A stretch of 42,454 bases of DNA from Sulfobacillus harzensis (GCF_012933365.1 NZ_JABBVZ010000029.1:1-42454); one strand, 5' to 3'. Positions 1 to 8,061 are shown, counted from the stretch's first letter. A program made the numbers and translations. The notes: generated by a model from the letters alone, not told the origin.

Positions 1-139
1 TTCGACAAAAGGGCTGGGAATCCCTGCTTTTATGCGGTTTTCAAGGATCCGACGCGGTGATTTTTTCAGCACAAACTAGCTATCTGAAGCATATCCTCCA
101 CACGCCATCATTGTGGCGGCGTTTTCTGGGCCCTTTGCG

Positions 140-943
140 TCAATTGCCCGCCAGTTGAAGGAAGCAGTCCCGCATGCTCTTCAGAGACCCAGTATAGGTA
201 AAGACGCCCGATTCGATGAGACACCGAATACGCCAGAAGATCAGTGCATCGCTGGTGACTTGGGGATGCCAACCGAGACATTCACCGACCAGCCTGACCG
301 CGCGAAGACGCTCCTGACGGCGCAGCAGAGCTTGCGCCTGCTCAACAATGAAGGGATCCAAATAATCCACCCCGGCGGTCGCGACTTGGGCGTTCACGAT
401 CTGGCGCAAGTGGCCGCCGCTCTCGACCAGTCGGTGCCACTGGGCGATGGCGGCATAGCGAGCGGTGGGGGACAACGGAACGGCATGATCCATCAATGGC
501 GGCAGTTCATCCGGGATGATCTCGCCGGTATATTTGATGAGGGACTGAACTTCCGCCGTATCATGCACACGCGCATAGGCCTGGTTGACATTAATGATAG
601 ACACCGGCGCCGTCATGGGCAGATGGGCCAGAATACCGGAGGCACCGGTCAACTCCGCCGGGTTCTCCGCGACCCAGATGACCACCGCGTCGTCCCGACC
701 GCCTGAGTGCAGCCACGTGCCGACCCGCTCCCAGCTCCGCCTGAGACTTTGGAGGTACCGTGGTTGCGAAGGGACGAGCACACGGCTCCACCACTCGACG
801 CGGTCCTCTCGGGTGGCCTCACTCAACATGTCCCCCAAGGGCCCGCAACTTAAATCGTCTTCTAAGGCCATAACCGGATCAGGTAGGCCCAATAATTTCA
901 TGGTTCCGGCGATAGACTCCCCAAAGACCACGTGGGTTTGCAT
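140..943 (-). CDS. DUF1835/DUF3658 domain protein
   Basis: A 267-residue cytoplasmic protein. The N-terminal part (about residues 1-120, beginning MQTHVVFGESIAGTMKLLG) matches my memory of the DUF1835 pattern. The C-terminal part (about 200-265, with WRIRCLIESGVFTYTG) resembles DUF3658, which usually accompanies it. The biochemical role of these families is not established. The ATG at 943 is preceded by GGAG about nine bases upstream, which supports this start. It is a single gene, divergent from the Phd/PIN module that begins near 1130. No signal peptide or membrane segment is visible. The family call is from pattern recognition only, without a database search. Confidence 0.75.
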   Translation of the reverse strand: MQTHVVFGESIAGTMKLLGLPDPVMALEDDLSCGPLGDMLSEATREDRVEWWSRVLVPSQPRYLQSLRRSWERVGTWLHSGGRDDAVVIWVAENPAELTGASGILAHLPMTAPVSIINVNQAYARVHDTAEVQSLIKYTGEIIPDELPPLMDHAVPLSPTARYAAIAQWHRLVESGGHLRQIVNAQVATAGVDYLDPFIVEQAQALLRRQERLRAVRLVGECLGWHPQVTSDALIFWRIRCLIESGVFTYTGSLKSMRDCFLQLAGN

Positions 944-1118
944 CCGACGACTCCTACCCTTGGACGACGCATCAACCGCGCCTTTACCTTGATAATTCCC
1001 AGTCTCAACTCATCTTCCGCCGTATTTTCACTTGTTGCAAGCTTCACCTTCCGGGACACTCGCCCCCGAATCATCATCATTAACTGCACGTACTATCTGC
1101 CATTCTTTGGCACGTCTG

Positions 1119-1127
1119 TGCTATAAT
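1119..1127 (+). promoter_or_regulatory. Extended -10 promoter of the Phd/PIN toxin-antitoxin operon
   Basis: TGCTATAAT is a perfect extended -10 element (TGnTATAAT). No good -35 hexamer is visible at the usual distance. Transcription would start near 1134, directly upstream of the palindromic operator. The ATG at 1126 lies inside this -10 box, so it cannot be the antitoxin start. Confidence 0.7.
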
Positions 1128-1135
1128 GAGGTTAT

Positions 1136-1151
1136 CGTACAATTTTGTACA
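1136..1151 (+). promoter_or_regulatory. Probable antitoxin operator (TGTACA-type palindrome)
   Basis: GTACAATTTTGTAC (1137-1150) is an inverted repeat with arms GTACAA and TTGTAC around two bases. It contains TGTACA at 1146-1151 and CGTACA at 1136-1141, ten bases apart. YefM/Phd-family repressors are known to bind TGTACA-cored palindromes. The position between the predicted transcription start and the ribosome-binding site suits autorepression by the antitoxin encoded next. Confidence 0.65.
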
Positions 1152-1167
1152 ATCGGAGGATATGCCC

Positions 1168-1473
1168 GTGGGTAGTTACAAAGTACTGAAGGCGTCCGAC
1201 GTCCGGCAACGCTGGAGCGAAGTGGTGAACGAGGTCGCCCGCGACAAGACCCGCGTCATCGTGGAAAAGAGCGGGGTTCCGGTTGCCGGGGTGGTCAGTC
1301 CCCAAGACCTAGAGTGGCTGCAAGAACGGGACCGGCGCATGGCGGAGCTGCGGGAGACGATGGATGAGATGCGGCAGGCGTTCCGCGATGTGCCCCCGGA
1401 AGAATTTAACCGCGCGGTGGATCGCGCCGTGCAGGAGAGTCGGTCCCACACCGACGGTCCCCCTCCCGCATGA
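1168..1473 (+). CDS. Type II antitoxin, Phd/YefM family
   Basis: This is the antitoxin of the PIN toxin encoded immediately downstream. From the GTG at 1168 the protein is 101 residues. The N-terminal half (SYKVLKASDVRQRWSEVVNE, then VIVEKSGVPVAGVVSPQDLE) is the DNA-binding Phd/YefM fold. The charged C-terminal half would wrap the toxin. The GTG has GGAGG at 1155-1159 at a spacing of eight bases. The ATG at 1162 is too close to that site, and the ATG at 1126 lies in the -10 element. The stop overlaps the toxin start as ATGA, the usual coupling in such operons. The palindrome at 1137-1150 suggests autoregulation. Confidence 0.85.
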   Translation: MGSYKVLKASDVRQRWSEVVNEVARDKTRVIVEKSGVPVAGVVSPQDLEWLQERDRRMAELRETMDEMRQAFRDVPPEEFNRAVDRAVQESRSHTDGPPPA

Positions 1474-1898
1474 TCCGGGTCGTCCTGGATACCAACGTGC
1501 TCGTCTCGGCGGTGCGCGCGGATCGAGGACCGTTGGCGGTGATCCGCGAAGGCTGGCTGACCGGCCGATTTCAGGTTTACGTGTCCGAGCCGCTATTGGA
1601 TGAAGTCGAGCGCACGCTCACGAAACCCTATTTTGCCGCGCGGCTCGGGCCGGAGCGGACGGACCGCTTTCTCACGCTCCTCAAGCGCACGGCCGTGCTA
1701 CAGCCGATCATCGAGCCGGTCACCGGGGTGGCGACCCACCCGGAAGACGATTGGATTTTGGCCACGGCCAAAAATGCCCAGGCTCAATTCTTAGTGACGG
1801 GTGACAAGGCGTTACACGCCTTAGGATCCTTCGGGTCTACCCGCCTGATCGATCCGGCGGCTTTCGCCGATTACCTAGAGAGCACCGGAACCGAGTAA
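1470..1898 (+). CDS. PIN-domain toxin (putative ribonuclease)
   Basis: A 142-residue toxin of the COG1569/TIGR00305 type, a PIN-domain ribonuclease expected to cleave RNA with bound Mg2+ or Mn2+. The acidic metal-binding residues of the fold are all visible: Asp7 in VVLDTNVLVSA, Glu45 in LLDEVERTL, Asp94 in EDDWILATAK and Asp112 in LVTGDKALH. The toxin therefore looks catalytically intact, and the length is normal for the family. Its start overlaps the antitoxin stop by four bases. Unlike the toxin-antitoxin pair at 3.6-4.2 kb, nothing here suggests inactivation. Confidence 0.9.
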   Translation: MIRVVLDTNVLVSAVRADRGPLAVIREGWLTGRFQVYVSEPLLDEVERTLTKPYFAARLGPERTDRFLTLLKRTAVLQPIIEPVTGVATHPEDDWILATAKNAQAQFLVTGDKALHALGSFGSTRLIDPAAFADYLESTGTE

Positions 1899-1992
1899 CG
1901 GGAGCGCTGATGCATATTCGCCCCCGAAGCCAGGTGATTCGGCGCATTAATCATTGGCTTGTTCTGTAGCATTTTGCCGCTTACAAAACGGA

Positions 1993-2508
1993 TCACGCAC
2001 GTGTCTCCTGGTCCCATCGCAGAGCTCGTTGTTCCAGGGCCTGCACAAACGGTTTTTTAGCGGGACTGTAGTCCCTCGTATCATCCCACCGCTGGGCCAG
2101 AACCTCTTTTAATTGGCCGTATCGTTCCACTTCCTCGGGATGGGCTCTCAGGTGGTCTCGGACGACCAAATGTGGGTAGATCTGCGGACTCCCGACTTCA
2201 TACACCTGGACATGATGGGTCCGGTCGTCTCCACCCTTCCGGAACAGGCGTCTGCCCAGGATGCCCCATTCGCCCGCCACGTCGTATCCGAGCGCCGCCA
2301 TTTGCTCACTACACGCATCGATTTTCTCAATACTTTGGACGATGCACATCATGTCGATCACGGGCTTGGCCGGTAAGCCAGGCACAACAGTGCTGCCGAA
2401 GTGCTCGAACGTCACGACGTTTTCACCGAAAATCGGTCGGAGCACGGCGGCTTCCTCCTCGAACTTGCGAGCCCAATTGTCATTATGGGCCGTAAGTCGG
2501 ACCTTCAA
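1993..2508 (-). CDS. GrpB-like (UPF0157) nucleotidyltransferase-fold protein
   Basis: A 171-residue GrpB family protein. The family signature is clear: EHFGSTVVPGLPAKPVIDMM is the nucleotidyltransferase-like GS...D core, followed by RRLFRKGGDDRTHHVQVYE. Members are cytoplasmic. Some are fused to dephospho-CoA kinase, but their reaction is not settled. The preferred start is TTG at 2508, preceded by AGGAGG with six bases of spacing. The reading frame stays open to 2607 but has no better ribosome-binding site there. An extended -10 element lies 37-42 bases upstream of the TTG. Confidence 0.85.
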   Translation of the reverse strand: MKVRLTAHNDNWARKFEEEAAVLRPIFGENVVTFEHFGSTVVPGLPAKPVIDMMCIVQSIEKIDACSEQMAALGYDVAGEWGILGRRLFRKGGDDRTHHVQVYEVGSPQIYPHLVVRDHLRAHPEEVERYGQLKEVLAQRWDDTRDYSPAKKPFVQALEQRALRWDQETRA

Positions 2509-2544
2509 GACACACCTCCTCGTGGCTGATGGGCTCTCGTGTTT

Positions 2545-2550
2545 ATTATA
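2545..2550 (-). promoter_or_regulatory. Extended -10 promoter of the GrpB-like gene
   Basis: Read on the minus strand, TGCTATAAT forms an extended -10 element. Transcription would begin near 2538, giving a leader of about 30 bases to the TTG start at 2508. No convincing -35 box is present. Confidence 0.5.
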
Positions 2551-2880
2551 GCAACCAGGGGCTGAAGGCATGGCTAGTGGCGCTGCAAACGAGGGCGAAT
2601 AGCCCAATCGGACTCATGCAGCTTCGCCCCCGTTCGCCGTAGTGATAGGCGCTACCCACCCCTATCGCATACCCAAATAGTTGGCGGTGAGGCCCCTTAT
2701 AAACCGTTGGGTTCTAGTGTCGTTTCAACGTACCAGTGTGCGACGGCCTCATCATCCACGGTAGTCCAATTGTCCATGAGCGGCTGAAGGCTTTCATCCA
2801 ACACCCCCCTCTTTAAAACCGTCTATCCCCGCCAGTCTTGTCTTCGAGCACATTCGCCCTCAGTTACCCAAGGCGACGGA

Positions 2881-3435
2881 CTACACGGGTTGGAGGCGGC
2901 GATGCGGTTCCTCAGGCAGCTTGATGTGGACAGAGTCCCCAACGCAAACCCGACCCCCCGTTAACACGATAGCCATGACCCCCGCCTTTCGGATAACATT
3001 GTCGTGTTCATCCCTGTCCAAGACAGCACTCAAGAGCCCTGCTTGAAACTCATTGATTTGGGCACACGGGTTACGGAGCCCGGTCAGTTGTATGACAGCT
3101 CGCTCCCCGATCTGCAACCTAGTGCCGGTCGGCAATCCCAGCAAATCGATCCCACGGATGGTGATGTTTTCCCCCATTTGGCCGGGTTGCACGTGGAACC
3201 CGGCCTCCTGCAGTTCGTCGAATAACTCAGCGTGGATCAAATGAACCTGACGCAGGTTCGGCTGATTCGGATCTTTGGCCACCCGTGAGCGATGCTTCAC
3301 GGTGGTCCCCATATGGGCGTCGCCCTCCACACCCAACCCAGCGAGCAGAGTAATCGCGGGAAGTGTTTCTTTAGTAAATGAATGCGTCGCACTCCGGCTC
3401 ACGGATTGAACCTCTCCCCATAGAGAGTTGGACAT
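2881..3435 (-). CDS. MOSC domain protein
   Basis: A 184-residue stand-alone MOSC domain protein, related to the C-terminal domain of molybdenum cofactor sulfurases and to YiiM/YuaD-type proteins. These handle sulfur or bind molybdenum cofactor. Visible family features are GVEGDAHMGTTVKHRSR, the LIHAELFDEL segment, GQMGENITIRGIDLLGLP and the conserved cysteine in RNPCAQIN. The ATG at 3435 has a strong AGGAGG-type site on its 5' side. The open frame to 3546 contains only unlikely sequence and is not included. The gene is transcribed alone. Confidence 0.88.
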   Translation of the reverse strand: MSNSLWGEVQSVSRSATHSFTKETLPAITLLAGLGVEGDAHMGTTVKHRSRVAKDPNQPNLRQVHLIHAELFDELQEAGFHVQPGQMGENITIRGIDLLGLPTGTRLQIGERAVIQLTGLRNPCAQINEFQAGLLSAVLDRDEHDNVIRKAGVMAIVLTGGRVCVGDSVHIKLPEEPHRRLQPV

Positions 3436-3561
3436 GCGCTCCTCACCCCCTCCTCTTCCATGGTAGCCGTGTCGGAATTGATCCGGCGCAGCCGCTCTCC
3501 CAAACTTCTGCCGTATACTAGCGTGGATTCGGGCGTGCGGGACCAAAACCCTTCATGGACA

Positions 3562-3571
3562 TTCGCCCCCG
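3562..3571. repeat. Dispersed short motif TTCGCCCCCG, one of four copies
   Basis: TTCGCCCCCG or a one-base variant occurs at 1059-1068 (CTCGCCCCCG), 1917-1926, 2623-2632 and here. Copies two to four share a looser upstream flank of the form TSATGSAN. Three copies lie about 120-131 bases upstream of the minus-strand starts at 943, 2508 and 3435. I saw no copy outside the first 3.6 kb. Function is unknown. Confidence 0.5.
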
Positions 3572-3644
3572 TATCTACCCTTGCCTGTGTCTAGGGACCG
3601 CCATCAGCTTCTCGACTCTCGCTGAAAGCCTCAATGGTCGCGAC

Positions 3645-3955
3645 TCATTGACGTCTTAACCAGTAGAGCGATCGGCGCTTTTGATTTGCGATGGCGAGAA
3701 TCCGGAGATCACCATTCTCAGCGGAGTACATGACAGAATAGGGGAACCATAGGGGAACCGCCGCACCCGTTTGCTTCGCACGACACCCTGGACCCGCGGA
3801 CTCGCCATCGGGTTTTCGCGAATTTCGTCCATCGCCGTCTCGATGGCTTGCAGGAATGTGCTGCCCAGCCCGCGTCTTTGGCTTTCGTAATACAACGCCG
3901 CATCATACAGTTCAATCTCCGCGGCCGGATGAAACGTCACGCGAATCTTATCCAC
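3645..3955 (-). pseudogene. ParE/RelE-type toxin, broken by an 11-bp tandem duplication
   Basis: The frame starting with GTG at 3955 encodes VTFHPAAEIELYDAALYYES and continues as a typical ParE/RelE toxin to SKRVRRFPY. It then meets an exact tandem duplication of ATAGGGGAACC (3738-3759, plus-strand reading), which shifts the frame. Removing one 11-bp copy restores RRFPYSVMYSAENGDLRILA and an end at 3645, giving about 99 residues, the normal length and C-terminal motif for the family. In the present sequence the frame runs instead to 3656 with an unrelated tail. The GTG overlaps the antitoxin stop as GTGGATAA, so the pair was translationally coupled. The toxin is probably inactive here. Confidence 0.8.
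3738..3759. repeat. 11-bp tandem duplication inside the toxin gene
   Basis: Two adjacent exact copies of ATAGGGGAACC occur at 3738-3748 and 3749-3759. Eleven is not a multiple of three, so the duplication frameshifts the toxin. Tandem repeats of this kind can be lost again by replication slippage, so the mutation may be reversible. Confidence 0.9.
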
Positions 3956-4175
3956 CGAGGCGTTCCCGGATCTCCCGGAAGACGTCCGTGGCGGATCGGC
4001 CCAAGGTCTGATCGGCCAGTAGATCGTCGTGCCGTCGTTCCGCCTCCTCCGCCCAGAGACGCGCATTCTCATCTTCCGACAGTTCTTCTAGGCTGTTAAG
4101 CAGCGCTGCCGCCAATCGCGCCCGCTCTCGGGGATCGAGCTTCCGTAGTTCGACCTCTAGTTCATCGTGGGTCAC
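3948..4175 (-). CDS. Addiction-module antitoxin (PF09720-like)
   Basis: A 75-residue acidic protein starting THDELEVELRKLDPRERARL, typical of the short antitoxins that stabilise RelE/ParE toxins. The C-terminal part (RHDDLLADQTLGRSATDVF) would mask the toxin. The start chosen is GTG at 4175, which has AGGAGG eight bases upstream. An ATG at 4211 in the same frame has a poorer site. Its stop overlaps the GTG start of the toxin. The antitoxin looks intact while its toxin is frameshifted. Confidence 0.82.
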   Translation of the reverse strand: MTHDELEVELRKLDPRERARLAAALLNSLEELSEDENARLWAEEAERRHDDLLADQTLGRSATDVFREIRERLGG

Positions 4176-4288
4176 CGAATTCCCCTCCTGCCTTTCTGCA
4201 TTCTTATCCATCCCGACATTCCTACCCAACGAATTTCGCTCATTCACCTCGCGCGCGACAGTCCACGACGTCGACCCTGATGATTCTC

Positions 4289-4316
4289 ATTATACCTCTC
4301 TTCCCGTCGTCCCCAA
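4289..4316 (-). promoter_or_regulatory. Promoter of the broken toxin-antitoxin pair
   Basis: On the minus strand TTGGGG (4311-4316) and TATAAT (4289-4294) are 16 bases apart. Transcription would start near 4282, leaving a leader of roughly 100 bases before the antitoxin GTG. Confidence 0.5.
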
Positions 4317-4527
4317 GCTCACCGCGCCGATTTGACCGGATGTTATGCTAGGTCGCTATCCGGCCCGTATGTGCATTAAGGATTGCTATCCTCGGATTCG
4401 TGACGTCGGCCAAGCAGGCGGCCGAATCAATCACATAATCCGGATTTGCCTCCGCATGAAGAAGGTTCCCAAGAGGGAGCGATCAATCAGGCGAGTAGCC
4501 CCGGGGAATCGCACCCCGAGGCCCTCC

Positions 4528-4563
4528 CAGAACCGGACGTGAACCTCTCAGCTCATCCGGCTC
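4528..4563 (-). ncRNA. Group II intron domain V
   Basis: The minus-strand RNA reads GAGCCGGATGAGCTGAGAGG and continues into TTCACGTCCGGTTCTG. It folds into the conserved 34-36 nt domain V hairpin with its catalytic triad region. The following 4490-4527 segment forms a second hairpin consistent with domain VI. Domain V is the most conserved part of these ribozymes and confirms the class. Confidence 0.85.
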
Positions 4564-6132
4564 CCGTACCGACCCGCTGCCGGGAGTCTTCCGAATTGCC
4601 AGTGTACGAACAAGCGTGGGTCACGGCGCGCGACACGGCCGAGCCAATGCTCGGCGCGACGCGTATGGCCGCGCAACTTCTTATACTTCCATTCCACCCA
4701 GCGCACCAACATGCGATTCAGGTGGCGCAGGACCGGATACAGGGCCGATTGGTAAAACCGGCCGTAGTATTGCATCCAGCCCCGCACAATCGGATTGACT
4801 AGGCGGGCCAAGTCCGTGAGGCTCCAGCCCACCTTAAGGTGTAAGCGCCAATCATGGATGGTTTGCCGCATGGCCTTCTGAGCCGCTTGGCTGACGGCGG
4901 GCGTGAAGTTGGTAAAGTATTCCCCATACCGGTTCTTGGAGCGTCGCGGGCGAAACGTATAACCGAGAAAGTCGAAACTTATCTCGGGATAGGTTCCGCG
5001 CCGATGGTTGTCCTTGCAGTAGACAATCCGGGTTTTCGTGGGATGCAGTTCCAGTCCACAGGCGGCCAGCCGGGCCGCCAGATCCGTCTTGAGTCGGGCC
5101 GCGGCCGCATATGATCGACAATGCACCACGGCATCATCGGCATAGCGTTCAAACGGCTGGTCGGCGTGCCGCCGATCCATCCAGACATCAAAGGCGTAGT
5201 GGAGAAACAGATTCGCCAACACCGGACTGACCACCGACCCTTATGACAAGTAAATCGTTATGCCAAGTTAGCGGCTGAAGACCTTGACTTTAGGGCATTG
5301 GTGTTCGATTTGCTTTCCATAACGAGATCCGGCATCCCACCCGAGATTGTGGTGATGCTGGCCAATATGGCTTCTACTGAAGGCCTTTTTTCGTTGGTTT
5401 GGGATACTTTAGAAGGCTTTTCCAACAAAAGCGGCCTCGGCGTTATGGAAAGTAATTGGCGAGCTATTCAAGGTGCCATGCGCCTTTCCAGTTCGGACTT
5501 TCCATTACGATTTACTTGTCATAAGGGGGCTAATGTAAAGCTTAACATTAGCCCCCCTGCGGGGTGCCCCGGGTTCGAGGAATATGCGTGCCATCGGCCT
5601 GTTGCAGTGGGGCCCCTAGCCACCGTTCGATGTAGAGTAACACCCACGGAATTTGGGTGTGCTGCCGCACCGCCTTCATGAGGAGATCATGAGGAATGTT
5701 GTCAAACAGCCCTTTAATGTCGAACTCCAATACCCAATCGTACCGCCAACAGCGTTGGCGGGTTTGGGCCAACGCATCATGCGCCGACCGTCCGGGGCGA
5801 TACCCGTACGAGTCGGGATGAAAGTGGGGTTCGACCAAAGGCTCGAAGGTCAACTTGACCACCATCTGCGCGATGCGGTCGGCCACCGTAGGCACCCCTA
5901 AAATTCGGACTCCACCCGTCTTCTTGGGAATTTCCACCGCCTTCACCGGCGGTGGAAAGTAGCTGCCGGAGGACATGCGGTTCCAGATTTTATAGAGGTT
6001 GTCCTTGAGGTGCTCCTCGAAGCGTGCCAGGCTTTCGCCATCCACCCCGGCCGTCCCGTGATTCGCTTTCACGCGTTTGTATGCTTGATACACGAGCCTC
6101 TTCGGAATGGCATAAGGTTTGGGCTTGTCCAT
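4548..6132 (-). pseudogene. ltrA: Group II intron reverse transcriptase/maturase, split by an insertion
   Basis: The N-terminal part starts at ATG 6132 (site GGGAGG) with MDKPKPYAIPKRLVYQAYKR. It carries RT motifs including GVRILGVPTVADRIAQ and FDIKGLFDNIPHDLL, and runs to RGTPQGG. There a ~316-bp insertion introduces a stop. The C-terminal part resumes with VSPVLANLFLHYAFDVWMD, includes the catalytic FERYADDAVV box and the maturase X domain (FDFLGYTFRPR, then IVRGWMQYYGRF), and stops at 4548. No HNH endonuclease domain is present. Removing the insertion rejoins PQG-SVVSPVLAN exactly, so the gene was intact before the event. The protein would have been about 420 residues. Confidence 0.88.
5240..5556. 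mobile_element. MITE-like insertion with 18-29 bp terminal inverted repeats
   Basis: CTTATGACAAGTAAATCG at 5240-5257 is matched by its exact reverse complement at 5508-5525. With three mismatches the repeats extend to about 29 bp. Next to the right end is a 32-bp hairpin (5525-5556) with arms GGGGGCTAATGT and ACATTAGCCCCC around an AAGCTT core. A second inverted pair, CTTTCCATAACG and CGTTATGGAAAG, lies inside. No transposase is visible. An open plus-strand frame (about 5247-5525) gives protein-like sequence such as GIPPEIVVMLANMASTEGLF but matches nothing I recognise. The C-rich target hides any target-site duplication. The base composition is visibly more A+T-rich than the intron around it. 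Confidence 0.72.
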
Positions 6133-6715
6133 GCGTTCCTCCCGATTGGTTGACGACATTTCCAGTCCCTCGATACTGGCTCCCCTTCGCTCCCCCGCCA
6201 TTACGCGGGTTCGTCACTACTACGAGAGCCTCCGTCCCTTGCTGCGCCTTGGTACTTTCTGCCTCGCGGGGCTTCCGCTCGGCATTTTCCCTTGCCATCG
6301 CAGCGAAGGTTCCTGCGTTCCATGCCAGAGCCTGTGCACGGGTCCTGCCCCCTTCATGCCGGCCACCGTGGAGCCAGTAAGCAGGTTCCTGCTCCACTTG
6401 TCCCGGGGTAAATTTGGGACCCCGGTTTTGATGACGTCTCTATCCTTTCGACACCTCGTCAGGGGTTCACTGGCGTTCAGCTCCCGCGCGCCCACCTGAC
6501 CCCGTCTAGCAGGGCCTTTTCCGTCACGCTCACGACCGGGGCTTTTGACCCAAGCCGCTGACGGTGGTTTGAAATCTCCTCCTGTAAGGCGATTTCGAGG
6601 GGCCGTCCCTCATCTCTCGCATAGTTCGGCGACGACTTGTTCCCAAGCCGTGCGCCTTCACAGCGCACCAAAATCCGGATACCCGTTTTTGAGAGTACTC
6701 CCTCTGACGACACAC

Positions 6716-7245
6716 CCCCAAGGTCTCGAAAGTCTGCTTAGAAGGTCGGTCTGTTAGGGCTCGTAGAGTATCGATTGTCTCTATTCATTTAAAAATCATG
6801 GATTTTTGCCTGTCTAGCATGTGGCCTGATTATACGCCCTTCCGTGACGTGGGGCAGGGAAATCGCATTATGATCTGTGTGGACTAGACATGAGGCCGAA
6901 CGGGAAAGGATTAGGCCCTCATGATATTACACCGCGCAGCACTGAGGGGAGTGTTGGTCCTGGGATTGAGGATTGGTCAGATACGGCCGTGAGCCGGCAG
7001 TCACCCTTCGGTCTCAGCCCTGCAACCGAATTGGTTCTACACCATTCAATATGGTTCCGCGGTGGAGGCAGTTCGGAACAATGCTCAAAGCCAAAAAGTC
7101 ATCAACATCCCCCAGGAGACGGCCTACGAAATGATCCGGTTCGCACTACGTGATCACGTCGGGAAATTCGGGAACCTCTGAGGACGTAGACCTCCCGGTT
7201 GAGCCCACCTGCGTTTGAACCAAGATTCCTTGCGATCCTAGCCCC
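6716..7245. other. Intergenic stretch with a gene remnant
   Basis: This 530-base stretch lies between the intron 5' end and the exporter gene. It contains the probable remnant at 6921-7181 described separately. Otherwise I see no gene, terminator or repeat that I can support. Confidence 0.5.
6921..7181 (+). pseudogene. Possible remnant of a small secreted protein gene
   Basis: The ATG at 6921 opens a short frame with a hydrophobic, signal-like start (MILHRAALRGVLVLGLRIGQ) that stops after 23 codons. In a different frame, 7020-7181 gives protein-like sequence (QPNWFYTIQYGSAVEAVRNN, later VINIPQETAYEMIRFALRDH) ending at TGA 7179-7181. Joining the pieces needs a frameshift. The protein is not recognised. 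It may be a decayed gene or chance. Confidence 0.3.
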
Positions 7246-8061
7246 TTAGTGAAGCACCACCAGCAAGGCACCCACGGCGATCCCCAAGGCTATCCATGGC
7301 GCCTGCCGCGGTATCGGTTCTTTTAGCATGAGCCAACCTACAAAGGGTGCCGCCGCAATGCTGATTTGACGGAGCGCCAAGACCGGAGCCGCGGCACTAA
7401 CGCGATAGGCGAAGAGAATCAAGAGGTACGAGCCGACGCTAAACAACCCGCCGACAGCCGCCGGTCCTACGATCCCGACCGTTCGCTTCTCTCGGAGGGC
7501 GATCGGCGTTAAAACGAGGGCTGTTCCAAGAAATTGGCAGGCAATGTAGACGACTGGCGAAACGAGCCGAACGCCGTGATTGTCGATGGTGGAATACAGA
7601 GCAATGGCCGCCCCCACTAAAATCGCCCAAACTATTGTCCGAAGGCTCCATCGGGCTTTAAGGGCCGGCCACGCTACCAGAACCGCAATCCCAATCACGC
7701 CGAGAAGCGTGAGCCCAGCAAGTCGTTGCCCCCACAGTAGCCAACCCAATCCTGCGGTGCCAGCGATGCCGAGTCCGCGAGTCGCGGGATAGGCGTCCCC
7801 TAATGCCCCACCCTGGTAGACCCGGGACAATCCGGAGAAATAGAGAGCGTGGGCTATAACCGTCCCCAAGAGATAAGGCCAGATGCCCTGAAGGCGAAAG
7901 GGTATGCGCAATGCCACCGTCGTTAATGTTGCCGCAATGCCGCCAAAGAGCGTCAATAACCACACGAACCGAAGACTCCCCGAATACGTTCGCGCGAGGA
8001 GATTCCACCCGAGGTGCAACCCGGCGGATGCCAGCACGAAAACAATTACCGCCCATGACAC
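7246..8061 (-). CDS. DMT-superfamily (EamA-type) transporter
   Basis: A 271-residue integral membrane protein with about ten hydrophobic helices and two related halves, the size and layout of EamA/DMT exporters. Recognisable segments are GLHLGWNLLARTYSG near the N-terminus and WLMLKEPIPRQAPWIALGIA at the C-terminus, where the family often has an E-P pair before the last helix. Members export amino acids, metabolites or drugs. The substrate cannot be read from the sequence. It is a single minus-strand gene with no operon partner. Confidence 0.82.
   Translation of the reverse strand: MSWAVIVFVLASAGLHLGWNLLARTYSGSLRFVWLLTLFGGIAATLTTVALRIPFRLQGIWPYLLGTVIAHALYFSGLSRVYQGGALGDAYPATRGLGIAGTAGLGWLLWGQRLAGLTLLGVIGIAVLVAWPALKARWSLRTIVWAILVGAAIALYSTIDNHGVRLVSPVVYIACQFLGTALVLTPIALREKRTVGIVGPAAVGGLFSVGSYLLILFAYRVSAAAPVLALRQISIAAAPFVGWLMLKEPIPRQAPWIALGIAVGALLVVLH

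Larger units (their letters stand above)
4490..6715 (-). mobile_element. Group II intron, interrupted by a second element
   Basis: A bacterial group II intron on the minus strand. The 5' end is placed at the GTGTGTCG near 6715, which fits the GUGYG consensus. The 3' end is placed near 4490, after a domain VI hairpin ending CTACTCGCC. Domain V is unmistakable at 4528-4563, and the reverse transcriptase stop lies inside it, as is usual. About 580 bases of domain I-III RNA precede the protein. The intron would be about 1.9 kb without the ~316-bp insertion in its ORF. With the reverse transcriptase disrupted it is probably immobile unless helped in trans. Both ends are estimates; aligning the exons with an empty site would fix them. 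Confidence 0.8.

Noticed and set aside
103..125. Hairpin CGCCA/TGGCG followed by TTTT
   Set aside because: The stem is only five bases and the T-run is on the strand opposite to the DUF1835 gene, so there is nothing to terminate.
113..706. Long plus-strand frame opposite the DUF1835 gene
   Set aside because: The minus strand gives a recognisable family; this frame has no ribosome-binding site and no family pattern.
1126..1167. ATG 1126 or ATG 1162 as antitoxin start
   Set aside because: ATG 1126 lies in the -10 box, and ATG 1162 is only two bases from the ribosome-binding site; GTG 1168 fits better.
6220..6495. Minus-strand frames between the intron 5' end and the reverse transcriptase
   Set aside because: This region is the structured RNA (domains I-III) of the group II intron, not protein-coding.
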